64,000 bases of DNA from contig NZ_JBBOCT010000001.1 of assembly GCF_038002605.1 (NCBI RefSeq), positions 1,364,001-1,428,000 on the forward strand, given 5' to 3'. Below are positions 54,420 through 63,522 of this stretch, piece after piece. The first letter of the stretch is position 1, and every line of letters starts with the position of its first letter. The translations under genes and the position numbers were made by a program. The notes under the pieces were generated by a model. That model did no database searches. It saw only the letters and a program-made list of their open reading frames with translations, and was not told where the DNA came from. This DNA is from Bacillus sp. FSL K6-3431. Its GTDB lineage: Bacteria; Bacillota; Bacilli; Bacillales; Bacillaceae_C.

Positions 54420-55715
54420 TTATATCTTTTGCTTTATTTTTAATAACTCTTTTATGGAAACAGGATGATTCTCTTTTGCTGATTTCCATACAGCTTCACC
54501 AACAGCAATGGAGTAAGCTCCAGCTTCAGCACCGGCCAAGATTTCATAATCTCTGCGCGGATCTACACCTAAGAAAATATCATTAAGTAAAATTGGATCT
54601 CCCCCACCGTGACCACCAGGTGTTTGTACTACATGAATCACTTCTTTTGAACCAAACAGCGGATAATAATCAATGGTCTGTTCAGGTACTTCAAATGGAA
54701 CCCGACTTGGCGCATGCCATTCCTGTGTTTCAATTCTTCCCTTCGTTCCATTGATTGCTAATCTATAACCTTCAAATGGTAATGAAAAATTAATAGAATA
54801 GCTTAATAGGGCACCTTTATTATATTTTACTGTAGCCGTATATGTATCCTCGATTTCAATCTCAGAGTCAAAAATACATGCATCTGGACGATATCCAGTA
54901 TACTGCTTATCATTGTCCTCACCCATTTTCAGATGGTCATCTTTCACGGATGACTGTAATGTACGTGGATTCCATCTCATATAATAATCGCAATCGTTCT
55001 GAACATGGCATGTTCCGCAATATCGATTATCAGTAGTAGGATCTGGATTTAACTCACTATTCGGCCCATAATAATTCAATGCTCCATAGGCAAATACTTC
55101 CTCAGGATATTGATCGATCCACCAATTGACGAGATCAAAATGATGTGTAGATTTATGGATAGATAATCCTCCCGAAAAGTCGCGATTACGGTTCCAACGT
55201 TTAAAATAACTAGCACCGTGATATGTATCTATATACCAGTTCAAGTCAACTGAAGTCACACGTCCAATCTTTCCTTCTAAAACCATTTCTTTGATTTTTC
55301 GATGAAAAGGACTGTATCGGTAATTAAATGCAACAGTTACTTTACCTTTACTCTTTTTTTCCGCTTCAAGAACTTTGACAGCATCTTCTGATGTAGTAAC
55401 CATCGGCTTCTCCGTAATGACATCAATATCGTTAGCTAGAGCTTTTAAAATATAATCAATATGTGTATCATCCCTACTCACAACAATAATCACATCTGGC
55501 TTTGTTTCATTGATCATTTGATCAAATTGATCATCTTTATAGCTTTGAACATCTACCAATTCTGGAAATTTTTCTAAGCATATATCCACTCTATGCAAGT
55601 CACTATCCAATAAACCTACTACTTGATTTGTTGCTGCAAAGTCAGATAAAAGTGGTTGAATAAACATGCTCATTGCCCGGTTACTTACACCACATACTGC
55701 AAATCTTCTTTTCAT
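54420..55715 (-). CDS. yteT: Gfo/Idh/MocA-family oxidoreductase (YteT-like)
   Basis: 431 residues from the ATG at 55715, which overlaps the YteR stop codon (TAATG). N-terminal NAD(P)-binding domain (about 1-125), with VCGVSNRA in place of the usual GxGxxG, and the family Lys in EKPMVT near residue 103. C-terminal domain with a Cys-rich stretch CGTCHVQNDCDYY near residue 245, also described for YteT-type proteins and possibly a metal site. It probably oxidises or epimerises a sugar from rhamnogalacturonan; the substrate is unproved. Confidence 0.87.
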   Translation of the reverse strand: MKRRFAVCGVSNRAMSMFIQPLLSDFAATNQVVGLLDSDLHRVDICLEKFPELVDVQSYKDDQFDQMINETKPDVIIVVSRDDTHIDYILKALANDIDVITEKPMVTTSEDAVKVLEAEKKSKGKVTVAFNYRYSPFHRKIKEMVLEGKIGRVTSVDLNWYIDTYHGASYFKRWNRNRDFSGGLSIHKSTHHFDLVNWWIDQYPEEVFAYGALNYYGPNSELNPDPTTDNRYCGTCHVQNDCDYYMRWNPRTLQSSVKDDHLKMGEDNDKQYTGYRPDACIFDSEIEIEDTYTATVKYNKGALLSYSINFSLPFEGYRLAINGTKGRIETQEWHAPSRVPFEVPEQTIDYYPLFGSKEVIHVVQTPGGHGGGDPILLNDIFLGVDPRRDYEILAGAEAGAYSIAVGEAVWKSAKENHPVSIKELLKIKQKI

Positions 55716-56845
55716 TATTGATTCACTCCTACACAGACTGATGTTAATTTTTCCACTTCCATACAAGCCATAATGAAAGCACCTGCACCATGCAGGTCAT
55801 TTTCACTACGTTCACGTGTAATATAATAATCATACACACCAATCGAAGTACCAATCACAATATCCTTAATAGTCACTTCACCAGTAGCAGATTCCACTAT
55901 CTTATATTCAATCAAGCCATCAAAGCCTCGTTTTGCATTTTCCCCGTATTCCACTCCAACATATTTTTTGGAAACAGCTTTTGCAATGACATATACAAAT
56001 AAACTTGTCGCAGAAGTTTCCAGCCAATTATTTTCTCGATCCCCTTTATCAATAATTTGATACCAGAGACCCGTTTTTTCATCCTGAAATTTAACAAGAT
56101 TTCCAACGTACTCTTGAATAAATATGATCCAGTCAGCTTTTTGCGGATGATCTTCTGGTAATAGATCGATCATATCAATCACTGCGAGACCGTACCATCC
56201 AAGTGCTCTTCCCCAAATTTCTGGCGCTTTTCCATCTGGCAGAGCCCATGGCTGCTGAGCTTTTTCATCCCATCCGTGATGGTATAAACCATTTTCTTCA
56301 TTTTTTGTATGACTACGCATTAATCTTTCCTGATGAATAACCATGCTAATCAACTCAGGATCTTCAAAGTTTTTTGCATATTGTAATGCAAATGGACCAC
56401 CCATATATAAACCATCTAGCCACATTTGGTAAGAATATTTATCTTTATGCCAAAATCCGCCTTCACTCGTCAGATTTAACGTATTGAATAAATTTCGAAG
56501 TCTTTTAGCTGCTAGTTTGTATCTTTTATCACCTGTCGCTTCATATAATGGAAATAGTAATAATCCTGCTTGAATAGAATCAAGCTCATCTCTTGCAAAC
56601 AATAGATTGCCGTCTTCGTCGATAAGTTGATCCACGTAAGCTTTGTAGTATTCGAAATACTTTTTATCGCCTGTTTTATCGTATACCAAATTCATACCGC
56701 ATAAAAAGACACCTTGGTGATAATGCCATCGGCGCGCTGGTGGTAATTCTGTTGGAGTAAATCTTGCCATTACCGTATCAGATGTTTTTTGTGCCCAATA
56801 CAAAGGTGACTTTTTATTAGTTATTGTAGTCAAATGATGTAACAT
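55715..56845 (-). CDS. yteR: unsaturated rhamnogalacturonyl hydrolase, GH105
   Basis: 376 residues, very close to B. subtilis YteR: RRWHYHQGVFLCG near 40, RDELDSIQAGLLLFPLYE, WHKDKYSYQMWLDGLYMGG with catalytic Asp 144 (143 in YteR), WGRALGWYG, and LHGAGAFIMACME. It removes the unsaturated galacturonosyl end of oligosaccharides made by rhamnogalacturonan lyase, leaving rhamnose at the new end. ATG at 56845 lies against a GAGAGG site; a TTG four codons later is an alternative. First gene of its operon, a cre-like site 29 bases upstream. Confidence 0.95.
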   Translation of the reverse strand: MLHHLTTITNKKSPLYWAQKTSDTVMARFTPTELPPARRWHYHQGVFLCGMNLVYDKTGDKKYFEYYKAYVDQLIDEDGNLLFARDELDSIQAGLLLFPLYEATGDKRYKLAAKRLRNLFNTLNLTSEGGFWHKDKYSYQMWLDGLYMGGPFALQYAKNFEDPELISMVIHQERLMRSHTKNEENGLYHHGWDEKAQQPWALPDGKAPEIWGRALGWYGLAVIDMIDLLPEDHPQKADWIIFIQEYVGNLVKFQDEKTGLWYQIIDKGDRENNWLETSATSLFVYVIAKAVSKKYVGVEYGENAKRGFDGLIEYKIVESATGEVTIKDIVIGTSIGVYDYYITRERSENDLHGAGAFIMACMEVEKLTSVCVGVNQ

Positions 56846-56873
56846 CCTCTCGAAAATAATGAAATATTTTAGT

Positions 56874-56887
56874 TGAAAACGCTCACA
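56874..56887. promoter_or_regulatory. cre (CcpA) site in front of yteR
   Basis: TGAAAACGCTCACA matches 13 of 14 positions of TGWAARCGYTWNCW, 29 bp upstream of the yteR start codon. Carbon catabolite repression of the pectin operon is expected. Confidence 0.65.
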
Positions 56888-57000
56888 ACTTATACTTTAT
56901 TAATGTAATCTATTTATTCCATTAAATCTATAATCATCTTCATCTAACATTGTTTTATTTAGAAAAGCTTATAAAATAAGCTTTTAAGCTAATGAATTGA

Positions 57001-57052
57001 ACATGATATCATGTAATGATTATGATGATTACATTGTTATTGATCATAATCA
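57001..57052. promoter_or_regulatory. nested palindromes between yteR and the AraC regulator
   Basis: A perfect 14-bp palindrome ACATGATATCATGT (57001-57014) is followed by the inverted repeat TGATTATGAT (57017-57026) and ATCATAATCA (57043-57052), ten bp perfect with 16 bases between. Both lie in the region shared by divergent promoters, so they are likely operators. Confidence 0.6.
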
Positions 57053-57125
57053 AAGCTATAATTAACATCATATTGTCCTATATTAGAGTCTATTATTCTC
57101 GTTAAAAAGATCTGTGGAGGTAAAA

Positions 57126-59432
57126 ATGAAAACGCATAAATCTACAAATTTTTTTTATAAAATGATTACTTTTATAAGTATTTTAAGTATTGTGCCCGTC
57201 ATTATTGTCGGCATTTTTTCTTTCATAAGGTCCTCAGATCTAATTGAAGAACATGTAGCCAACGAAAAACAGCAAAGCGTTTATCAAATACAAACAAATA
57301 TAGAGCAAATTTTAAAAACAGTCGACCATTCTTTGACTCATTTCGCCACCTCTTCCCATATAAAACAAGCTCTCAGAGAACCATTAATAACAGAACAATT
57401 CCAGTTATATAATCAACTGCGGGAAGAATTGAGTCATCAACAAACGTTTGATACACGAGTCTCTGATGTCGTTTTAATCAGCTATCCACATAGGTGGCTC
57501 ATTAACAATTATGGATTGCAACGGTTATCTGAAAAGCAAGCTGCAGGAATTCAAAGTACATATGCATCAATAGCTATAGAGTCTACATGGATGTTTGAAG
57601 AGAGCAAACAACCTTTGTATAAAAAACTAGCGGGCGCCTCTTGCCAGTATCATGTTAGCCTTGTTAAAAATATACCTTTAACGAGTGCAAACAAAACAGG
57701 TATCGCATTTGCTAATATTCCAACATGTTCATTTCAAAATATATTAAGTCAGATTAGCGAGTCAGAAAGAATTATTATATTGGACAGTAACTCAACTGTT
57801 ATTGGTCACACTGATAAAAAGGAAATAGGTAAAAGATATAATGATACTAATATTTTGCAGTTATTGGAAAAATCTACTTCTGATACAGATACAGGGCAGT
57901 TTAACTCAAAATTAAATGACACCGATTACAAAATAACTTACCGAAAATCTATTTATAATAATTGGACTTATTTATCCCTCGTGAAACTAAGTGATTTAAG
58001 CAAACAGTCCAGTTCAATTGGCTGGTTTACGTTTTTCACTTGCTTTATTTTAGCTAGTTTATCGTTAATCGTCGCTCTCGTTGGATCCAATAGAATATAT
58101 CGTCCAATCAAACGTCTTCAAGATGTGGTTCTTCCTTCATTCACTATAAAAGATGATAAGAAACCGCGTAATGAGTTTGATATTATAGAAAGCCAAGTGC
58201 AATATATGCTTAAACATAATGATCATCTAGAGGAAACGCTTCAAAGCCAAGTGAGTCAATTAAAGCAATTTTTCATACTTAGATTGCTAGATGGAAAGGT
58301 AAATATAGAGGAACTTCCAGGAAAACTAAAGTCATTTGGTTACGATCAAGATTTCAAACAATTTAGTGTATTCGCTCTCCAAATCGACACACTTGAAAAC
58401 ACAGGATTTGCTAATAAGGAGGAAGATGTTTTATTATTTGTCATAAATACGATGATAGAGGAACTTATTCCAAGCACACATCGCATGACCCCTATCGTTA
58501 AAAATAATGCTCAAATTACCATACTTTTGAGCAGGCATGATACAAAAGAACAGCATATTTACTATTTAAATAATATCGCCGAAACCATTAAGAAAAAAGT
58601 GAAAGAGGATTTGAATATCCCTATCAGTATTGGAATAAGTGAACCTTTTAATGATATAGCTATGTGTAAACACGCATATAAAGAAAGTCTTGAAGCATTA
58701 AAGTATACTTTGAAATTCGGAACTGACTCGGTGATCTTTTTCGAGAGTTTAGAAAGAGGACAAACATTCCATACGTATTTTCCAAAACAAATTGAAAATG
58801 AACTATTTGATGCGATTAAAATTAGTGACAAAGAAAAGGTCGATGAATTGCTCGATCAACTACTTACAGCTATTTTTGAAAAAGATTTAAATCACTTACA
58901 ATATCAAATTGCAATTGTCCGTTTTTTAAATAATTTGATTGAATTAATGCAAACATTAGGAATCGATGTATTAGAATTAGAAGATAATAGATCGATGTTC
59001 GAAAAAATCCATGAACTCAAATCATTTGCTGAGGTACGAAGTTGGTTTGTAGAGATGATTATTAGCCCGCTAATGAATAAAATTGAGCAACGTTCCGAAT
59101 CGCAATATAAAAATATCTCTGACAACATTATTCATATCATCCAAGAAGAATTTGATACAGATATTACACTCGATATCATTGCAGCAAGACTTCATTACAA
59201 CCCGAATTATTTAAGCAGTGTTTTCCGTAAAGAAATGAATATATCTTTCAGCGAATATTTGTCCATGTATCGATTAAATAGCGCAAAAAAGTGGTTATTA
59301 GAAACGGATATGTCTGTGAAAGAGATCTCCGAAAGGCTCAATTATAATAACCCACAGAACTTCATCCGTTCTTTCCGAAAAAGCGAGGGAACAACACCTG
59401 GTAAATACCGGGAAACTAAAAAAGCATTTTAA
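57126..59432 (+). CDS. membrane-bound AraC-family regulator (YesS/RhgR-like)
   Basis: 768 residues from the ATG at 57126 with GGAGG six bases upstream. Membrane helix near 12-35, extracytoplasmic domain (about 40-290), second helix near 300-322, cytoplasmic linker, and a C-terminal AraC helix-turn-helix (about 665-765) with ITLDIIAARLHYNPNYLSSVF and a TTPGKYR end. This one-piece sensor-regulator layout is that of B. subtilis YesS (RhgR), which activates rhamnogalacturonan genes. Here it is divergent from the yteR operon and ahead of an esterase gene, so those are the inferred targets. Confidence 0.9.
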   Translation: MKTHKSTNFFYKMITFISILSIVPVIIVGIFSFIRSSDLIEEHVANEKQQSVYQIQTNIEQILKTVDHSLTHFATSSHIKQALREPLITEQFQLYNQLREELSHQQTFDTRVSDVVLISYPHRWLINNYGLQRLSEKQAAGIQSTYASIAIESTWMFEESKQPLYKKLAGASCQYHVSLVKNIPLTSANKTGIAFANIPTCSFQNILSQISESERIIILDSNSTVIGHTDKKEIGKRYNDTNILQLLEKSTSDTDTGQFNSKLNDTDYKITYRKSIYNNWTYLSLVKLSDLSKQSSSIGWFTFFTCFILASLSLIVALVGSNRIYRPIKRLQDVVLPSFTIKDDKKPRNEFDIIESQVQYMLKHNDHLEETLQSQVSQLKQFFILRLLDGKVNIEELPGKLKSFGYDQDFKQFSVFALQIDTLENTGFANKEEDVLLFVINTMIEELIPSTHRMTPIVKNNAQITILLSRHDTKEQHIYYLNNIAETIKKKVKEDLNIPISIGISEPFNDIAMCKHAYKESLEALKYTLKFGTDSVIFFESLERGQTFHTYFPKQIENELFDAIKISDKEKVDELLDQLLTAIFEKDLNHLQYQIAIVRFLNNLIELMQTLGIDVLELEDNRSMFEKIHELKSFAEVRSWFVEMIISPLMNKIEQRSESQYKNISDNIIHIIQEEFDTDITLDIIAARLHYNPNYLSSVFRKEMNISFSEYLSMYRLNSAKKWLLETDMSVKEISERLNYNNPQNFIRSFRKSEGTTPGKYRETKKAF

Positions 59433-59493
59433 CAGAAGAATATGATCGAGAGTTTGCAAAAAATTACTTTAAAATTAAATTTTGGAGGAAAAT

Positions 59494-60282
59494 ATGACTA
59501 TTTTATTATGGGAAAAAGAAGCTCCATATGCTGATGGTAAAACAACTGAAGACCGACCCCACCTCGTTCCGTACATCGTGAACGATAACGAAAATCACGC
59601 TGCTGTCGTTATTTGTCCAGGGGGTGGATATCTTCGACGTGCTGATCATGAAGGTGAACCTATTGCCAAATGGTTAAATAGTTTAGGTATTTCAGCTTTT
59701 GTCCTTCATTATCGTGTAGCACCATATACGCATCCTGCACCACTACTAGATGCACAGCGAGCGATTAGCCTAGTACGCCATCGCGCTGATGAATGGAATA
59801 TTGACAAAGATAGAATTGGTATCCTCGGATTTTCAGCAGGGGGGCACTTAGCTTCAACTGCTGCTACTCTTTATGATTTTCAAGATGGAGCATCTGAGGA
59901 TGAAATTGACAAAGAAAGCAGTCGCCCAAATATAGCTATTTTATGCTACCCAGTTATATCTTTTAATAGATATATTCATGAAGGATCAATGAACAATCTC
60001 CTCGGAGATCAAGCTGATCAAAAGTTAAAAAAATACTTATCTAGTGAAAATAACGTATCTGAAAGTACACCCCCTGTTTTTCTTTGGCATACCGCCGATG
60101 ACGCGTCTGTTCCAGTTGGGAATGCCTTGGTTTTTGCAGACGCATTAAGTGAGAAAAATATTCCGTTTGAATTGCATATCTATCAAAGCGGACGCCATGG
60201 ACTTGGATTAGCCGAGGATGAACCAGATGTTTCCACTTGGACTAATACATGTGAAGTTTGGCTTAATAAACAAGGGTTTTAG
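59494..60282 (+). CDS. alpha/beta hydrolase, acetylesterase type
   Basis: 262 residues from the ATG at 59494, with GGAGGAAAAT before it. Oxyanion motif CPGGGYLRRADHEGEP, nucleophile elbow GFSAGGHLA near residue 112, Asp in TADDASVP and His in SGRHGLG. It belongs to the group often named endo-xylanase or pectin acetylesterase by mistake (BD-FAE/axe-like), which strips acetyl groups from xylan or pectin oligomers. No signal peptide. It follows the AraC gene by 60 bp and probably shares its transcript. Confidence 0.85.
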   Translation: MTILLWEKEAPYADGKTTEDRPHLVPYIVNDNENHAAVVICPGGGYLRRADHEGEPIAKWLNSLGISAFVLHYRVAPYTHPAPLLDAQRAISLVRHRADEWNIDKDRIGILGFSAGGHLASTAATLYDFQDGASEDEIDKESSRPNIAILCYPVISFNRYIHEGSMNNLLGDQADQKLKKYLSSENNVSESTPPVFLWHTADDASVPVGNALVFADALSEKNIPFELHIYQSGRHGLGLAEDEPDVSTWTNTCEVWLNKQGF

Positions 60283-60287
60283 TTAAG

Positions 60288-60325
60288 AAAAGGGACGATC
60301 TCTCAATGAGAACGCCCCTTTTTTT
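60288..60325. terminator. bidirectional terminator between esterase and GH43 genes
   Basis: Stem AAAAGGG-A-CG-A-TCTC with its near-complement, ending in TTTTTTT on the plus strand and TTTTCTT on the minus strand. It lies between two convergent genes; the right edge touches the GH43 stop codon. Confidence 0.85.
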
Positions 60326-61877
60326 ATGTAAGCCCGATATATTCAAAATAATCAATATCAACGTAATTCGTGCTTTCGAACCCGTTACTACTTGCAAACA
60401 TCCCAATATATGTACCAACAAAGCCGCCGGCGACATCTGTGCTTAAAATTCGGCCATCTGCGTTCCCATATAGTATTTTCCATTGCTCAGCATTTTCCGC
60501 GAAATAAAATTGATAGTTTTGCCCATATGCCTCTACTTTTAAAAAGACTTCAGATTTATTAAAATCATGCGCCGCAAGAATTTGTTCTTTTCCCGATTCT
60601 CTTTTAATCAATTTAATTTCCGACTTTGCAATTTCAAGCCTGTATTGAAAATCTTGATTTTGTAATAAAACGAGACCTGCTACCTCTTGCTCATTATTTG
60701 GCTGAAATTCCATTTTTGTTCTCACTGCAAAATTAATATGCTGCTGTCTTCTGCCTATAAAACTTGGATTCACTTCTTCAGTCATTGTTTCAGGCTTTGC
60801 ATATAAACGAAGATGTCCCAGTCGTTTTCCCAATGACCAAAAATCCTCACGTGGCGTTCGAATAAAGTTCCACTGCATCCCAAGAGTATCGGAATCAAAA
60901 TGGTCACAGGCAGCTTCAGCTTGCCATCTTTTTTCCTCTAGATGAGGACGAACTCCTTCCATTTCTACAATCCCTTTTCCCGGATTGACAACTGGCCAGC
61001 TGTTTTCCCAAATAAAAGGAACTAAAAATGACTCTCTTCCCAAATTACGATATTTGCCACCGTATGGCCGGGAACCTAGACATACCATCCACCATTCACC
61101 ATTTTGCGTTTCAACAATATCAGCGTGGCCAATATTGGCAATAGGATAATCTCTACCTAAATGTCGATGTGTTAAAATCGGATTTGTTTTTGAACCTTCA
61201 TACGGACCTGTGATTGATTCACTTCGAGCAATTGTCACAGAATGCGTAAACCCTGTTCCGCCTTCAGCAATTATTAAATAATACATCCCTTCCACCTTGT
61301 AAATATGTGGCGCTTCCTGAGCATGTATTTGTTTTAATGCACCGTCCCAGAGACTATACTTTTCACCAACAAGTTGTTTTGTCTCCAAATCTAGCTCTTG
61401 CATCCAAATTTCCATATGTTTCGGATAATCCTGCCCACTTGGAGGTCTTCGGTTCGCCGTTATATAAGCCTTACCATCATCATCAAAAAATAATGAAGAG
61501 TCAATTCCTGGACAGTCTTCTAGCCAATACGGATCAGACCATGGACCTTCTGGATTTTCAGCTGTGACAAAAAAATTTCTTCTTTCTCCTGTTGCACTCT
61601 CAACAAATGTCGTAATCATATAGAAGATACCTTTATGGTAGCGAATGGTTGCAGCATAGATTCCTTTTGAGTTTGGTGTTCCATCAAGATTCAACTGGCT
61701 AGGACGATCTAGCACATGGCCAATTTGTCGCCAATTAACGAGATCTTTACTATTAAAGATAGGAACGCCAGGGAAATATTCAAACGTCGAAGCAATTAAA
61801 TAGTAATCATCACCCACCCTGCAAATAGAAGGATCTGCATAACATCCTGGTATAATCGGGTTTTTAAAAGTTGTCAT
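60324..61877 (-). CDS. glycoside hydrolase family 43, beta-xylosidase/arabinofuranosidase type
   Basis: 517 residues from the ATG at 61877, with AAGGAG eight bases upstream. Five-bladed propeller with catalytic residues in PGCYADPSI (base Asp), GIDSSLFFDDDG (Asp) and AQEAPHIYK (acid Glu), followed by a beta-sandwich domain. Length and layout match the XynB group. No signal peptide, so it removes xylose or arabinose from imported oligosaccharides. Last gene of a row with the second GH43 and an esterase. Confidence 0.93.
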   Translation of the reverse strand: MTTFKNPIIPGCYADPSICRVGDDYYLIASTFEYFPGVPIFNSKDLVNWRQIGHVLDRPSQLNLDGTPNSKGIYAATIRYHKGIFYMITTFVESATGERRNFFVTAENPEGPWSDPYWLEDCPGIDSSLFFDDDGKAYITANRRPPSGQDYPKHMEIWMQELDLETKQLVGEKYSLWDGALKQIHAQEAPHIYKVEGMYYLIIAEGGTGFTHSVTIARSESITGPYEGSKTNPILTHRHLGRDYPIANIGHADIVETQNGEWWMVCLGSRPYGGKYRNLGRESFLVPFIWENSWPVVNPGKGIVEMEGVRPHLEEKRWQAEAACDHFDSDTLGMQWNFIRTPREDFWSLGKRLGHLRLYAKPETMTEEVNPSFIGRRQQHINFAVRTKMEFQPNNEQEVAGLVLLQNQDFQYRLEIAKSEIKLIKRESGKEQILAAHDFNKSEVFLKVEAYGQNYQFYFAENAEQWKILYGNADGRILSTDVAGGFVGTYIGMFASSNGFESTNYVDIDYFEYIGLT

Positions 61878-61951
61878 ATCTTTAGCTCCTTTTATCATAA
61901 AGCAATTTCAATGCACCCACATAGGTCGGTGCAGTTAGTACATTGCTTTTC

Positions 61952-63499
61952 TTATAAATGAACGTCAAATGAAGTGAATTCTGCATAGCCAGAGCTTACT
62001 GTATTTCCATTATTTAAGCAGAAAATTCCTATTTGTGCCCCAATCCACCTGCCTACAGTTGCAGTAAATGAATAGTCGATGCTATGAAACTTTTCCCCGT
62101 CTACACTATAACTAAATATACATCTCGCATTCTCCTTTACTTCCAGTCGGAAATATAGGTGATTATCTGTAACATGTGTAACTGTTACTTCTGTTTCCTC
62201 TTTATCAAGTCCTCCTGAAATATAAACAACTTCAAGTCCAGGGCCTACTTTCTTTATCGAAATACCTGCGTAATCATGTCCAAGCACTACAAGTCCACAG
62301 CGATCATCATTTGAATCGAGTTGTAGAGTCACTTCTGTTGTGACAGAAAATACTTCTGCAGGAAATTTCTGTGTCAAGACATGTGGTGTATCATAAATCT
62401 TTTCCACAGTTTTGGGTTGATTAATCGCAAATAATCTCAGGGCTTGTCCTTCAAGTGAATACCAATGTTGTTTCACATTCGCTCGCCATTGCCATTGTAA
62501 ACCAAGAGTCTGTTTCGAAAAGTCATCACTTGTAGACGGAACCATCACATCAGAAGCTGCTAGAACATTTGGTTTCCTCCATGAAATGACAGGCTCACCA
62601 ATCCCATCTTCATTTTGATTATGCCCCATCAAAGGCCAATCATTTTTCCAACTCATCGGCTGCAAGTGAACAATTCGACCATATGCTCCTTTGTCTTGGA
62701 AATGAAGAAACCAAGATTCACCTGATTCTGTTTCAATCCAGCCACCTTGATGTGGACCGTTAATATTTGTTTCACCTTGATGAAGGACAATTTTATCTTC
62801 GTATGGCCCATAAATATTTTTAGAGCGAAGAATTGTTTGCCAGCCTGTAGCTACTCCTCCAGCCGGTGCAAAAATATAATAATAACCGTTTCTTTTATAC
62901 ATTTTTGGTCCTTCGATTGTTTCGTGATGAAGATTACCATCAAAAATATGAACGCCTTCATCTAATAGTTTTGTTCCATCAGGTTTCATTTTACTTAAAT
63001 GTAAAATACTTTTAAAACCAACTCTACTTTTTGCAAAAGCGCTAACTAAATACGCCTGCCCATCATCGTCCCAAAATGGACACGTATCAATCCATCCCTT
63101 TGCCTTTTTCACTAGTTGTAAAGGGCTCCATTCTTTCGCTGGATCTTCAGCAGTACTCATGAAAATACCCTCATCAGGCGTCGCAAAAAACACCCAAAGC
63201 TTCCCAGCATGATACTTAAGACTAGGTGCCCACACCCCTTCTCCATGTCTCGGGAGATCATAATGTCGATATGGCAGTTCATTAGCTACATGGTTGATAA
63301 TCTTCCAATTCACTAAATCTTTTGAATGTAATACAGGCAGGCATGGTGACATATTAAAACTAGATGCAACCATATAAAAGTCTTCTCCTACCTGGACTAC
63401 ATCAGGATCTGAATAATCTGCATGCAATATTGGATTTTGGTATAAACCATTCCTAAGATCTGCTACCCAAACATTGGATTCCTTTAATTTCATATCCAT
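61952..63499 (-). CDS. glycoside hydrolase family 43 (subfamily 12-like)
   Basis: 515 residues with ADYSDPDVV (base Asp), GWIDTCPFWDDDG and TIEGPKMYK (acid Glu) in the propeller; a C-terminal sandwich domain. The IEGPK variant marks a different subfamily than the GH43 just downstream. GAGG lies eight bases before the ATG. Substrate likely xylan- or arabinan-derived oligomers. The gap to the upstream esterase is 23 bases and to the downstream GH43 74 bases, so one operon is likely. Confidence 0.92.
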   Translation of the reverse strand: MDMKLKESNVWVADLRNGLYQNPILHADYSDPDVVQVGEDFYMVASSFNMSPCLPVLHSKDLVNWKIINHVANELPYRHYDLPRHGEGVWAPSLKYHAGKLWVFFATPDEGIFMSTAEDPAKEWSPLQLVKKAKGWIDTCPFWDDDGQAYLVSAFAKSRVGFKSILHLSKMKPDGTKLLDEGVHIFDGNLHHETIEGPKMYKRNGYYYIFAPAGGVATGWQTILRSKNIYGPYEDKIVLHQGETNINGPHQGGWIETESGESWFLHFQDKGAYGRIVHLQPMSWKNDWPLMGHNQNEDGIGEPVISWRKPNVLAASDVMVPSTSDDFSKQTLGLQWQWRANVKQHWYSLEGQALRLFAINQPKTVEKIYDTPHVLTQKFPAEVFSVTTEVTLQLDSNDDRCGLVVLGHDYAGISIKKVGPGLEVVYISGGLDKEETEVTVTHVTDNHLYFRLEVKENARCIFSYSVDGEKFHSIDYSFTATVGRWIGAQIGIFCLNNGNTVSSGYAEFTSFDVHL

Positions 63500-63522
63500 A
63501 GTTATTTCCTCACAATTCCTGA

